From contig JBFWNY010000005.1 in assembly GCA_050250815.1 (NCBI GenBank), positions 62,001 to 126,000 on the forward strand: 64,000 nucleotides of DNA, in the 5' to 3' direction. The notes under the pieces are model-generated. The model had not been told where the DNA came from and made no database searches. It saw nothing but the letters and a program-made list of their open reading frames with translations. Positions 1 to 10,389 of the stretch are shown here, in pieces; position 1 is the first letter of the stretch; each line of letters opens with the position of its first letter. The position numbers and the translations under genes are program-made. This DNA comes from JAEUMD01 sp050250815. GTDB taxonomy: Bacteria; Pseudomonadota; Alphaproteobacteria; Rhizobiales; Hyphomicrobiaceae.

Positions 1-398
1 GGCGCCAGCAGGCGGTCAGAAGCCAATTGCTCGACATCCTCGATCGTGGCCAGGCCATCGAGATCGGCGGCCGACACGTGGACAAGGTTGACGGCAACGT
101 CGAGGCCGCCAAACGTCATCGCGGGGCCCTGCGCAAAACGCACCGCGGCCTCGCCCGAGGAAAGCGGCGTGCGGAACATCTCGATCTCTGCGGCGCTTTC
201 GGAAAGCAGCGTCGCCAGCGCGTCCATGGCCGGCGTCTCGTCCGTCGATTGCAGCACGAGGCGGCACTTGTGGTCGGCAAACCCGCGGGCAAGGTCGACG
301 CCGATCGCCGGCGTGAGGCCGCTAACGAGCACGCGTGCCCCGGCCATTTCCGCATACACGGTCCCATCCAAGGACTGTGTCGCAACGCTCATGAACAT
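1..398 (-). CDS. SDR-like protein, 5' part only
   Basis: The minus strand is open from an ATG at 398 to the left edge, giving 132 residues of a gene that continues outside the window. A GGAGAG ribosome binding site lies just upstream of the ATG. The N-terminus has a beta strand followed by SGLTPAIG, which matches the TGxxxGxG dinucleotide loop of short-chain dehydrogenases with weak conservation. It then shows a second strand (CRLVLQ), an acidic turn, and a FGGLDVAVNLVHVS segment where classical SDRs have the NNAG motif. Both signatures are eroded, so it may be a diverged or non-catalytic SDR. The catalytic Tyr-Lys region is off the window. It is divergent from the aminotransferase at 716. 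Confidence 0.6.
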   Translation of the reverse strand, partial: MFMSVATQSLDGTVYAEMAGARVLVSGLTPAIGVDLARGFADHKCRLVLQSTDETPAMDALATLLSESAAEIEMFRTPLSSGEAAVRFAQGPAMTFGGLDVAVNLVHVSAADLDGLATIEDVEQLASDRLLA

Positions 399-715
399 TC
401 GGGCTCTCCGTTGCTTGACGCCAGGACTACTGCAAGGCGGCCCGGCGCGACGATAGCACGCCGATTCGCCTAACGAGAGCTAAACAAGGCCGTGTTCTCG
501 GTCTGACGACGGCAGTGTTGCGGCCAAACCGCGGCTCGGGGAGAAAATCGACATCCATCCACTGGAATGTGAGCTTATCCACCGCGCGTCGCGATCCGGG
601 CGGCCGTTGCCGGGCGCCCTCCGAGGGCGCACTATCGCGATCAGATGGCTCGCATCGATCGCGGTATTCGCAGCGAACCGAATTGGGCACGGCCAAGCTG
701 CGAGGACAGGTTCCC

Positions 716-2044
716 ATGACGGGCGACAAGCCGGGACGCAACGAGCTCCAGTCTTACTGGATGCCCTTTACCGCCAACCGCGCCTTCCGCGCGCAGCCGC
801 GGCTGTTCGTCGGCGCCAGCGGCATGCACTACCTGACCCCGGACGGACGGCGGGTTCTGGACGCGACATCCGGCCTCTACTGTGTCAACGCCGGCCACGG
901 GCATCCGCGCATCGTCGAGGCCATCAAGGCTGCGGCCGGTACGCTCGATTATGCTCCGGCCTTTCAGTTCGCCCATCCCGCCGCTTTCGAGCTGACGTCG
1001 CGGTTGACCCTGCTTGCCCCCAACGGGCTCGATCATGTGTTCCTCGCCTCTTCGGGCAGCGAAGCCATCGACACGGCTCTCAAGGTCGCCCTGTCTTACC
1101 ACCGCGCGCGCGGTGAAGGGCAGCGCACCCGGTTCATCGGCCGTGAGCGCGGCTATCACGGTGTCGGCTTCGGCGGCATCTCCGTGGGCGGCATGCCCGC
1201 CAATCGCAGGATGTTCGGCACGATGCTGGCCGGTGTCGATCACCTGCCCACCACGTATGACCGGGCGCATCAGGCGTTCTCGGCGGGCGAGCCCGAATGG
1301 GGGGGCCACCTCGCCGACGAGCTGACGCGCATCCTCACGCTCCACGATCCCTCCACGGTGGCCGCCGTCATCGTCGAACCGGTGGCCGGCTCCACGGGCT
1401 GCCTGCCGCCGCCCAAAGGCTACCTGGAGCGATTGCGCGCGATCACATCGGCGCACGGCATCCTGCTGATCTTTGACGAAGTCATCACGGCCTTTGGCCG
1501 GATCGGCCACGCGTTCGCTGCCGAGCGCTATGGGATACGCCCCGACATGATTGCGTTCGCCAAGGGCGTGACCAACGGGGCGGTGCCGCTGTCGGGCGTG
1601 CTGGTCTCGGCACAGATCCACGATGCGCACATGACCGGCCCGGAGCATTTGCCCGAACTGTTCCACGGCTACACGTACTCGGGCCACCCGCTTGGCGTTG
1701 CCGCCGGGCTTGCCACACTGGACGTCTACAGGGACGAAGACCTTTTCGCGCGTGCCAAGACGGGCGAGGCGCGCTTTGCCGAGCTGATGATGAGCCTCCG
1801 CTCGGCTCCGGGCGTGCTGGATATCCGGCCGGTCGGGCTGATGTGCGGGATCGATCTGGCGCCCGGCGCGGCGGGACCGGGGCACAGGGGCTTCGCAATC
1901 ATGGATCGGGCGTACCACGAGCACGACTTGTATATCCGGGTGGGACTCGACACGCTGATCGTGGCCCCGCCGCTGATCGCTACGACGGACGATCTGGAAC
2001 TGGTCCGCGATAAGCTTGACCGCCTGATCGGCACGGTGGCCTGA
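716..2044 (+). CDS. omega-amino acid (beta-alanine):pyruvate aminotransferase
   Basis: This 442-residue class III PLP-dependent aminotransferase probably moves the amino group of beta-alanine or another omega-amino acid to pyruvate in the cytoplasm. The N-terminal ELQSYWMPFTANRAF stretch and the GLYCVNAGHGHP motif are typical of the beta-alanine:pyruvate branch. The PLP-contacting aspartate is D254 in FDEVITAFGR and the Schiff-base lysine is K283 in FAKGVTNGA. The frame is open upstream to 515, but the ATG at 716 has a GAGGA ribosome binding site and starts where the family normally starts. The substrate is inferred from family resemblance; related diamine or taurine aminotransferases are possible. 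Confidence 0.88.
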   Translation: MTGDKPGRNELQSYWMPFTANRAFRAQPRLFVGASGMHYLTPDGRRVLDATSGLYCVNAGHGHPRIVEAIKAAAGTLDYAPAFQFAHPAAFELTSRLTLLAPNGLDHVFLASSGSEAIDTALKVALSYHRARGEGQRTRFIGRERGYHGVGFGGISVGGMPANRRMFGTMLAGVDHLPTTYDRAHQAFSAGEPEWGGHLADELTRILTLHDPSTVAAVIVEPVAGSTGCLPPPKGYLERLRAITSAHGILLIFDEVITAFGRIGHAFAAERYGIRPDMIAFAKGVTNGAVPLSGVLVSAQIHDAHMTGPEHLPELFHGYTYSGHPLGVAAGLATLDVYRDEDLFARAKTGEARFAELMMSLRSAPGVLDIRPVGLMCGIDLAPGAAGPGHRGFAIMDRAYHEHDLYIRVGLDTLIVAPPLIATTDDLELVRDKLDRLIGTVA

Positions 2045-2301
2045 ACGGCCGGAGCGCGCTCGCCGAGCGGTGCCCACTGGACACACGCCGCCCCCGCCTG
2101 CCCGGAGCGCGGTTGTTATCTGGTGAAAAATCCTCCCCCCGCGGTTGCAGGGTCAGGCAGCCCTCCGGACTGTAGATGCAAATGATTCTCTGAGACGAGT
2201 CGTTCGCGGAGCAGGGGGGTGGCGTGCCGCGGCGATTTGCGTCCGGAGCGCACTCGGCAAGCCCGGGGGTGGCGAGTTCAGGCCAGCGAGGTCAGGGGGC
2301 C

Positions 2302-4614
2302 ATGGCGAAATCGATGAAAGCGGCGGCTAAGCCGGACAAGGGTGCCAAGGCACCGCCAGCGGCCCAATCGCAACCGGCGGCAAAGTCGCCGCCGGCTGCA
2401 AAGCCGCAACCGGGGGCTAAATCGCAATCGACAGCCGGCCGCAAGTCGCGAGGCCGTCTAGCCGATGGATTCGTGATGATGGCTATGGCGCTCGTCTCGC
2501 TCGCGCTCGCCATTGGACTTGTCCTCCAGGCGGGCCTGGGCTTCTGGCTTTCAGTGACCGTCTCACTTGCGTTCTACGTCACTCTGCTCGCCGTGCATGG
2601 TCTCGTGCGCCGGTCCGGGCAGATCGAGGATCTGCGCAACGACGTCGAGCGGCTCCGCGCCGAGATGCAGCAACTGCGCGCCGCCGATTCACGCGGCCAG
2701 TCCGGGCCACAGGCGGTTGGTGCCGCTCCCCCGGCAGCGTTTGTGAACGCGCCGAGCTTGGCCGCCCCCAGCCCCAACTCGCAGCCTAATGCACCATCAC
2801 CGCAGCAGGCGCAGCGCGGCCCCGGAGCGCCACCGCTGCCGCCTGCCGCGACCATCCCCGCTTCCGGGGCGCCTGCCGCACCGTCGCCGGCCGGAGCGCG
2901 ACCCGCGATCGTGCGCGCTCCCGCCTCCGTTTCGGAAGCGGCCGGCCGCCGGCCAGGCCAAGCAGAACCTCAATCCGCGCCAGTCGGACCGGCGACGGCC
3001 GCCACTCCCCAATCCCGATCCGAGCCGCCCGGTCCGCCCCAGCCGATGCTACCCGAGGCCGGCGACGCGGCCGAGGCTTGGTCTTACCGACCGGGAGCGC
3101 CGGACGTACGGCTTGAGGTGTCGCCCCGTGAGGCCGATGTCGAGATGATCCAGGGGCTCATCAAGAAGCTCGCCGACGAGGTCAATGCCGTCGAAGCAGG
3201 ACGCCCACAGGCGGAACCCTCGCGCCCGGTTTCGCGCGCTGCTGCGGCCCAAGCCCCGGCATCGGATCGAGAGCTCGACCGGTCGGTCGAGGCACTTAAG
3301 GACGCCGCACAGGAAATGCGCGCGCGGCCGGCCGATACGGCCCGCGCCGGCCCACCGCAGCAGCGGCCGATCAGCCGTGCCGAAGACGATGTCATCACCG
3401 AGCCCTCGCGCCGGCAGCGAGCCGAAAAGGCTGCGAGCGAACAGGTCCAATCCGCGGCCCAATCCGCGGAACGTCCGCCCGAGGCTGGCGCCGAGCCGGA
3501 GTTCGATGTCGAAGCCCTCATGCGGCGGGCACAGCCCATCGCCACCATGACGAGCTTGCCGCCGCCGCTGCCCTCAGCCGGCCGGCCGTCGCGTGACCGC
3601 GCCGCCTTCGACGCGGATACGGCGCGCGAGGTCGAGGCCATCACCGGCGGTGTCACCTTGCAGCCGCCGACGCCAAACACGACCGAAGCTGCGGATGCCT
3701 CCAAGGCGGCCCCCAAAGCCCACGTTGGACCGGACGCCGCCGAGGATACCGATGACGCGCCGGGCTGGTCGGCCGACGCCATCGACGCGGCATTGGCAAT
3801 CGATGGTGACGAGGCGCCGGAAACCGTACCGCCTGCCTTCGGGAACGGGCGCATGGCTCGTATCGCAAGCGCACTCGATGCCGGCCGCGTGGATGTCTTC
3901 CTCGAGCCTATCCTCGACCTCGAGAAGCACCGGGCCGTGCACTACGAGGTCAGCCTGCGCCTGTCGGACGCCGACGGGTCGGCGATTGGCATGGACGATC
4001 TGCCCGACAGCGAGCGGAGCCACGCCGTGCTGCCTCTGCTCGACAGCGTGCGCCTGTCGCATACCGCCTTCCTCGCACGCAAGCTTGAGGAGAAGGGCAA
4101 ACAAGGTGCCGTCTTCTCGACGCTGGCGGCGACATCGCTGACGTCGGACGACTTCATGTCCAGTCTTGCCGACGTCATTGCCGAGCAGGAGACGATCGGC
4201 GGGCAACTGGTCCTCACGTTCGATCAGGCCGACGTCCGCCGTTTCCGCGCGCCCGAATGGGCAACGCTGAGCGAAATGCGCGATTTCGGCTTCCGCTTCG
4301 CCCTGCGCGCGGTTACCGACCTCGACATGGACTTCGAGGAGCTTGCAGGGAACGGCTTCAAGTTCGTCAAGCTCGACGCCGAGAACTTCCTGGCCGGGCT
4401 CCCCGCCCCTGGCGATGCCGTTCCGGCCGGGGACATCTGCCGATACTTGGCTGATTTCGGGCTGGCGCTGGTCGTCGAACGCATCGACGACGAGGAGCAG
4501 CGCGCGACGATCTTCGGCTTCGGTGTCCTGTTCGGGCAGGGTGAGCTGTTCGGCGGCGCACGCCGCATGAAGACACCCGCAGCCGCGGTTCAAGACCGCT
4601 CACAGGCCGCCTGA
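2302..4614 (+). CDS. membrane protein with degenerate EAL domain (TipF-like architecture)
   Basis: A 770-residue protein. It has a lysine/alanine/proline-rich cytoplasmic start, two adjacent membrane helices (about 57-77 and 80-102), a short coiled coil (about 104-127), a roughly 380-residue Pro/Ala-rich linker and a C-terminal EAL-type domain from about residue 518. The EAL signature is EVS (549-551). The DDFG metal-binding motif of active c-di-GMP phosphodiesterases is replaced by LRAV in the strand after MRDFGFRFA. The domain is therefore very likely unable to hydrolyse c-di-GMP, though it may bind it. Two helices, a coiled coil and a terminal EAL domain resemble TipF, the flagellar-pole c-di-GMP receptor of Caulobacter; no flagellar genes are nearby. 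The ATG at 2302 follows AGGGGG; the frame opens earlier with GTG 2224. Confidence 0.75.
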   Translation: MAKSMKAAAKPDKGAKAPPAAQSQPAAKSPPAAKPQPGAKSQSTAGRKSRGRLADGFVMMAMALVSLALAIGLVLQAGLGFWLSVTVSLAFYVTLLAVHGLVRRSGQIEDLRNDVERLRAEMQQLRAADSRGQSGPQAVGAAPPAAFVNAPSLAAPSPNSQPNAPSPQQAQRGPGAPPLPPAATIPASGAPAAPSPAGARPAIVRAPASVSEAAGRRPGQAEPQSAPVGPATAATPQSRSEPPGPPQPMLPEAGDAAEAWSYRPGAPDVRLEVSPREADVEMIQGLIKKLADEVNAVEAGRPQAEPSRPVSRAAAAQAPASDRELDRSVEALKDAAQEMRARPADTARAGPPQQRPISRAEDDVITEPSRRQRAEKAASEQVQSAAQSAERPPEAGAEPEFDVEALMRRAQPIATMTSLPPPLPSAGRPSRDRAAFDADTAREVEAITGGVTLQPPTPNTTEAADASKAAPKAHVGPDAAEDTDDAPGWSADAIDAALAIDGDEAPETVPPAFGNGRMARIASALDAGRVDVFLEPILDLEKHRAVHYEVSLRLSDADGSAIGMDDLPDSERSHAVLPLLDSVRLSHTAFLARKLEEKGKQGAVFSTLAATSLTSDDFMSSLADVIAEQETIGGQLVLTFDQADVRRFRAPEWATLSEMRDFGFRFALRAVTDLDMDFEELAGNGFKFVKLDAENFLAGLPAPGDAVPAGDICRYLADFGLALVVERIDDEEQRATIFGFGVLFGQGELFGGARRMKTPAAAVQDRSQAA

Positions 4615-4636
4615 CGGCCCTTAGCTCCGTCCTTCC

Positions 4637-4674
4637 GTAACGACGGTCGCGCCGACCAGCGCCGCCGTCGTTAC
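4637..4674 (+). terminator. hairpin downstream of the EAL gene
   Basis: Perfect 10-bp arms (GTAACGACGG at 4637-4646 and its complement at 4665-4674) begin 22 bases after the stop codon. A smaller nested hairpin (GGTCG-CGC-CGACC, 4645-4657) shares bases with the left arm, so the two folds exclude each other. No T-run follows, so intrinsic termination is uncertain. Confidence 0.4.
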
Positions 4675-4836
4675 CCGTGTTTGCCGTGACATGTCCCAAT
4701 GTTAGAGGAGGACCCCGGTGCCAGCGGCCGCAGCCGCCGCCCCTTCCTCGCCTGCCGAACGGTCGTTCGCCCTGTTGGCGGCCCACAAAACAGGCCGAAG
4801 CCTCTTCTTTCCGATGCTTAGCCCCTGGCTCGGGGC

Positions 4837-4865
4837 TTGACAGCAATTGAGGCCAGCCCTATCTC
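4837..4865 (+). promoter_or_regulatory. groESL promoter
   Basis: TTGACA (4837-4842) and TATCTC (4860-4865) are separated by 17 bases, directly upstream of the CIRCE operator. Read as CTTGAC and CCCTATCT, the same boxes also fit the alphaproteobacterial RpoH (sigma-32) consensus. Dual vegetative and heat-shock use is an inference. Confidence 0.6.
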
Positions 4866-4877
4866 ACCGGCGGCCAC

Positions 4878-4904
4878 CTAGCACTCGCCCCTTGCTAGTG
4901 CTAA
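4878..4904 (+). promoter_or_regulatory. CIRCE element (HrcA operator)
   Basis: CTAGCACTC, nine bases, then TAGTGCTAA matches the CIRCE consensus TTAGCACTC-N9-GAGTGCTAA at 16 of 18 arm positions. It lies just downstream of the -10 box and about 75 bases before groES, the standard position for HrcA repression of groESL. Confidence 0.93.
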
Positions 4905-4976
4905 CAGGCTCCCATTTGCAAAAGTCAGAACTCCGGCCCGGGCCCGGCCCGCGCCGCCTCACGGAGCAGCTCTAAC

Positions 4977-5267
4977 ATGAAGTTCCGCCCCCTCCACGAT
5001 CGCGTTGTCGTCAAGCGCGCAGATGCCGAGACCAAGACATCCGGCGGCATCATTATTCCGGACACGGCCGGCGAGAAGCCGCAGCAGGGCGAGATCGTCG
5101 CCGTCGGTCCGGGTGCCCGCGACGAGACGGGCAAGATCGTCGCCCTCGATGTCAAGAAGGGCGATCGGGTCCTCTTCGGCAAGTGGTCCGGCACTGAGGT
5201 CAAGATCGACGGCCAGGACCTGCTGATCATGAAGGAAAGCGACATCATGGGCGTTCTGGACAAGTAA
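4977..5267 (+). CDS. groES: co-chaperonin GroES
   Basis: A 96-residue 10-kDa chaperonin that caps the GroEL chamber in the cytoplasm. It has the normal length, the N-terminal KFRPLHDRVVVKR strand, the mobile-loop region with SGGIIIPD, and the C-terminal KESDIMGVL. GGAG lies 11 bases before the ATG. It is the first gene of the groES-groEL operon, 59 bases before groEL, under the CIRCE operator at 4878-4904. Confidence 0.98.
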   Translation: MKFRPLHDRVVVKRADAETKTSGGIIIPDTAGEKPQQGEIVAVGPGARDETGKIVALDVKKGDRVLFGKWSGTEVKIDGQDLLIMKESDIMGVLDK

Positions 5268-5326
5268 GTCCGGCCTCGCCTCCTTCTCCCCCCACCACAA
5301 GCACAGTCATTCGGAGTTCAGCCACC

Positions 5327-6976
<1,650 letters not shown>

Positions 6977-7002
6977 TCGCCCGATCACCCTGACAAAAAA
7001 CG

Positions 7003-7036
7003 AAGCATGGGTGGCACCGCCGCCCATGCTTTTTTC
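7003..7036 (+). terminator. rho-independent terminator of groESL
   Basis: AGCATGGG (7004-7011) pairs with CCCATGCT (7023-7030), with extra inner pairs, and is followed by six T's. It starts about 27 bases after the groEL stop codon. Confidence 0.92.
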
Positions 7037-7099
7037 TTGCCGGCATCGGACTGGCCCGATGTCATGCTTACGTTGCCGACATCGGACAAGCCCGATGTC
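7037..7099. repeat. two tandem copies of a 27-bp palindromic repeat
   Basis: Copies at 7037-7063 and 7073-7099 share 24 of 27 bases at a period of 36. Each contains CATCGGAC-NN-GCCCGATG. The second copy forms a perfect 10-bp inverted repeat, CCGACATCGG / CCGATGTCGG. They sit right after the groEL terminator. The form is like a REP-type intergenic element; copy number elsewhere in the genome is unknown. Confidence 0.65.
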
Positions 7100-7346
7100 G
7101 GGTGGAGGCATAGACATGATGCTGGAAGCCACCTTTGCTCGAGATTTGCCCCCCGTTCCGAGGCCTTGTGCCTAGGACCCCGGGCTCAAGACGGACGAAC
7201 GCCTAGCGTCGGCGCGACGGTGAATGCCGCCCATCAGCCAAACGATTCTCCCGAGCGTCGAAAGAGCTGAGACGAGTTTCCCAGACGATCGCCGAACCAA
7301 GAGCGACAAGCCGATGTAAGTCCAGCGCTCGGCCCATCAAGCCAAT

Positions 7347-7371
7347 AAGGGCGGCTCGGAGAGCCGCCCTT
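7347..7371 (-). terminator. terminator hairpin of the DUF4189 gene
   Basis: AAGGGCGGCTC and its perfect complement (11 bp) enclose a 3-base loop, 41 bases beyond the stop codon of the minus-strand gene at 7412. On the minus strand the stem ends in TT followed by ATT. Apart from this, the repeats at 7037-7099 and the groESL terminator, nothing is recognisable in the 435-base gap. Confidence 0.6.
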
Positions 7372-7411
7372 GATCCGTCTTGAGTTCGGTCGTGCGCCGT
7401 TCGGCCCGATT

Positions 7412-8353
7412 TCACATCGCGCGCTCGGCATTGGGTGGCAGGCGGCCCCACGTAGGCTTCACCGTGTCCGACCTGGACGCCTGCGGCCTGGCGGCCGCCG
7501 GGAGCGCGTCCCTGTCACCGCACACCGCCGCGACACCGACGCACTCGGCACCTTCCGCACCCGCCTTCTTGCGTTCCATCTCGCATGCATTGGCCGACAT
7601 GGCCTTGGCATTGGAGGCCGAAACATCCCTGGCGTAGCTGGTACCTGTCGTCACGCTACCGTCGGGGCGACGGATATGGAATTGGAAGGCCGCGATGCAG
7701 TTCTGGCTGTGCACCGTCTGAGCCCGGCACCCACTGCCAGTGCGCATCTGACACAACTTGAGCGCGGTAACTTCCGCTTCACGGCGCGACGCGGCGTTGG
7801 CGACATAGACGCCACTACCTGGCTTTCCAGGCAGCGCGATCGCACCCCATGCGTTAGGACGCGGCTGTTGACGCATGACGGTGATCTGCGCGTCATTGAG
7901 CGTGCCGTTCGACGGGAAGCCGAACAACCTCTGCCAAGCCTTGATGGCGATGACCGTATCGCGATCGACGATGCCGTCGAAGCGCGAGACATTGTAGTTG
8001 TGCTGATAGAGAAGCTTCTGGACCTCGCTGAAGACCTGGATCAGCTTCTCCTTCCTGCGGGCGTCGTAGACGGCGAGGTTCTTCCGGGCCATGCCCGCCA
8101 GCGGACCGTCAGGAGTCGTCTTCAGATAGAGCCGCAGCAGGTCCGGCTTGTTCTTGATCGACTCCCAGAGCGTCATCTGAGCGTCTGCTGGGTTTGCCGT
8201 CCGGGCAGCAGCGGCGACATCATCATAGCCTTGCGGGCCAGCCGCCTTGGTCTGCGGCGGGTCCTCTGCCTGCGCCACCGTCTGTCCGATGGGAAGAAGC
8301 AGTGTGGTTGCACAAATCATCCAGGCCGCACGGCCCACTTGACGCATTCCCAT
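7412..8353 (-). CDS. secreted protein: peptidoglycan-binding-like plus DUF4189 domain
   Basis: A 313-residue exported protein. The signal peptide is about residues 1-28, ending in VAQA. A central segment (about 105-160) containing YQHNYNVSRFDGIVDRDT and AIKAWQRLFGFPSNG resembles a peptidoglycan-binding repeat. The C-terminal half from NAWGAIAL to about residue 275 matches DUF4189, with several cysteines (C in LKLCQ, SGCRA, SQNC, NACEM) that may form disulfides in the periplasm. The start at 8353 has GGAG seven bases upstream; a second ATG two codons later is possible. No catalytic function is known for DUF4189; a role in envelope attachment is inferred. Divergent from prfC. Confidence 0.75.
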   Translation of the reverse strand: MGMRQVGRAAWMICATTLLLPIGQTVAQAEDPPQTKAAGPQGYDDVAAAARTANPADAQMTLWESIKNKPDLLRLYLKTTPDGPLAGMARKNLAVYDARRKEKLIQVFSEVQKLLYQHNYNVSRFDGIVDRDTVIAIKAWQRLFGFPSNGTLNDAQITVMRQQPRPNAWGAIALPGKPGSGVYVANAASRREAEVTALKLCQMRTGSGCRAQTVHSQNCIAAFQFHIRRPDGSVTTGTSYARDVSASNAKAMSANACEMERKKAGAEGAECVGVAAVCGDRDALPAAARPQASRSDTVKPTWGRLPPNAERAM

Positions 8354-8655
8354 ATAGGATCTCCATGATCAGGAATTCAGAAGCCGGTTTGCCTAGCAAC
8401 GCATGACAGCTAGCCCGTCGCAGTTCCTCAGGCTGTCACGTAGGGAACAGTCGTTGGCGGGCCGCATTCGGTTCAATGATCGAGAGGGCGACCGCCCGGC
8501 GGCCCGGGTAGCCTCCGAGCGGCAGGCCCGCCGCCGCCCCCTTCCCTTGCGCCGGAACGGTGCTATGTAGCGGGCGACCGCGTGAGCGCCGATCGCGAGT
8601 TGTTGCTTAGGGACGAGCCCGAGGCTGACGAATCGAGGGGCGAAATCAGTCCGCC
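8354..8655. other. 302-base divergent intergenic region
   Basis: This region lies between two divergent genes and should hold both promoters. I see no clear -35/-10 pair, riboswitch or convincing small gene in it. Confidence 0.5.
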
Positions 8656-10293
8656 ATGACCGACACGACCGACGACAGCGACAGCGCAACCGCCACCGCG
8701 CCTGCCCGCAAGGGCGCCGCCGATCCGCGCATGGCCGCCGAGATCGAGAAGCGGCGCACGTTCGCGATTATTTCGCACCCCGACGCGGGCAAGACGACGC
8801 TGACCGAGAAACTGCTGCTGTTCGGCGGCGCCATCCAACTCGCCGGCCAGGTCAAGGCCAAAAAGGACAAGCAGTCGACGCGCTCGGACTGGATGGCGAT
8901 CGAGAAGGCGCGCGGCATCTCGGTCGCAACGTCGGTCATGACGTTCGAATATGGCGGCCACGTCTTCAATCTGCTCGACACGCCCGGCCACGAAGACTTC
9001 TCCGATCATACCTACCGCACGCTCACGGCCGTCGACTCGGCTATCATGGTCATCGACGCGGCGCGCGGCATCGAGGCACGAACGCTGAAGCTGTTTGAGA
9101 TCTGCCGGCTGCGCGACATCCCCATCATCACCTTCATCAACAAGATGGACCGCGAGGCGCGCGAGCCGCTAGAGGCACTCGACGAGATCGAGAAGACTCT
9201 GGCACTCGACACCGCGCCCTTGGTCTGGCCGATCGGTTCGGGCCGCGAGTTCAAAGGCGTCTACGATTTGCGCAGCGGCCAGCTGCGACAGCTCGACCAG
9301 GAGGGTGCAACCGAGATTTCAGGCTCCGGCGATCCCCTGTTCGACACCCTGATGGAGCCGGGCGCCGCGGCGACCTGGCGGGACGAGGTGGAACTCGTGT
9401 CCGAGACGGCGAAGGCGTTCGACGTGGAAGCCTTCCGTCAGGGCACCCTCACGCCTGTCTTCTTCGGCTCGGCGTTGAAGAACTTCGGCGTCCGCAGTCT
9501 CCTTGAAGCGCTCATCGCTTATGCGCCGCCGCCGCGCGATCAGAAGGCGGCAAGCCGCATTATCCATGCCACCGAACCGGCGATGACGGGCGTGATATTC
9601 AAGATCCAGGCGAACATGGACAAGAACCACCGCGACCGCATCGCCTTCATGCGTGTTTGCTCGGGCAAGCTCACACGCGGCATGAAGGCCAAGCTCGTGC
9701 GGACCGGACGGATCATCGCGCTGCAGGCACCGCAGTTCTTTTTCGCCCAGGACCGTTCGCTGGCCGAGGAAGCCTTTGCCGGCGATGTCGTGGGCATTCC
9801 CAACAAGGGCCTCTTGCGCATCGGCGACGCGCTCACCGAAGGCGAAGACGTGACGTTCCTGGGGATCCCCAATTTCGCTCCCGAGATCCTGCGCCGCGTG
9901 CGCGCAAACGACGCCATCAAGTCGCAGAAGCTGAAGGTGGCGCTGGAGGAGATGGCCGAAGAGGGCATCGTGCAGCTGTTCTCGCCCGTTGACGGCACCC
10001 AGCCCATCGTCGGCGTGATCGGCGCGCTGCAACTCGATGTATTGGCCGACCGTCTGACGCACGAGTACGGGCTCGACTCAGCGTTCGAGACGGCGCCCTG
10101 CGATACAGTGCGCTGGATCTCGAGCGACAAGCCCGGTGCCCTGGACGAGTTCGTGAAGAGGCATCGCCCGCTGATTGCGGAAGATCGCGAAGGCGAGAAA
10201 GTCTATCTGGCGCCGTCGATCTACAATCTGCAGACGGTCATCGAGCGGGCTCCCGACATCGCCTTCAAGGATATCAAGACCATTACGGTGTAG
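8656..10293 (+). CDS. prfC: peptide chain release factor 3 (RF3)
   Basis: A 545-residue translational GTPase that recycles RF1 and RF2 from the ribosome after stop-codon hydrolysis. It has the G1 motif SHPDAGKTT near residue 37, the switch I region ERARGIS-like EKARGISV, the G3 motif DTPGHEDF near 109, and the G4 motif NKMD near 162. The length and the C-terminal domain (FAPEILRRV, DVLADRLTHEYG) fit RF3 rather than EF-G. The first 20 residues are Asp/Thr/Ala-rich, and an alternative ATG exists at 8731. The chosen ATG lacks a close ribosome binding site, so the start is uncertain. Confidence 0.95.
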   Translation: MTDTTDDSDSATATAPARKGAADPRMAAEIEKRRTFAIISHPDAGKTTLTEKLLLFGGAIQLAGQVKAKKDKQSTRSDWMAIEKARGISVATSVMTFEYGGHVFNLLDTPGHEDFSDHTYRTLTAVDSAIMVIDAARGIEARTLKLFEICRLRDIPIITFINKMDREAREPLEALDEIEKTLALDTAPLVWPIGSGREFKGVYDLRSGQLRQLDQEGATEISGSGDPLFDTLMEPGAAATWRDEVELVSETAKAFDVEAFRQGTLTPVFFGSALKNFGVRSLLEALIAYAPPPRDQKAASRIIHATEPAMTGVIFKIQANMDKNHRDRIAFMRVCSGKLTRGMKAKLVRTGRIIALQAPQFFFAQDRSLAEEAFAGDVVGIPNKGLLRIGDALTEGEDVTFLGIPNFAPEILRRVRANDAIKSQKLKVALEEMAEEGIVQLFSPVDGTQPIVGVIGALQLDVLADRLTHEYGLDSAFETAPCDTVRWISSDKPGALDEFVKRHRPLIAEDREGEKVYLAPSIYNLQTVIERAPDIAFKDIKTITV

Positions 10294-10349
10294 GTGCAGT
10301 GAAACGACGCGGGCCGAGCGTGATTCTCTATCCGCGGGCCTCAAAAGTG

Positions 10350-10389
10350 GAGCAGCCGCACCCGGCGGGGGGAGCCGGGGCGGCTGCTC
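10350..10389 (+). terminator. strong GC-rich hairpin after prfC
   Basis: GAGCAGCCGC (10350-10359) pairs perfectly with 10380-10389, and CCGGC/GCCGG pairs inside it. It lies 56 bases after the prfC stop. No T-run follows, so it may act with Rho or as an mRNA 3' end. Nothing else is recognisable between 10294 and 10531. Confidence 0.5.

Noticed and set aside
641..2086. 481-codon minus-strand open frame opposite the aminotransferase
   Set aside because: It is antisense to a clear PLP enzyme, has no domain-like sequence, and such long antisense frames are common at this GC content.
7007..7270. Plus-strand ORF just after groEL
   Set aside because: It starts inside the groESL terminator and runs through the palindromic repeats; its sequence is a by-product of those elements.
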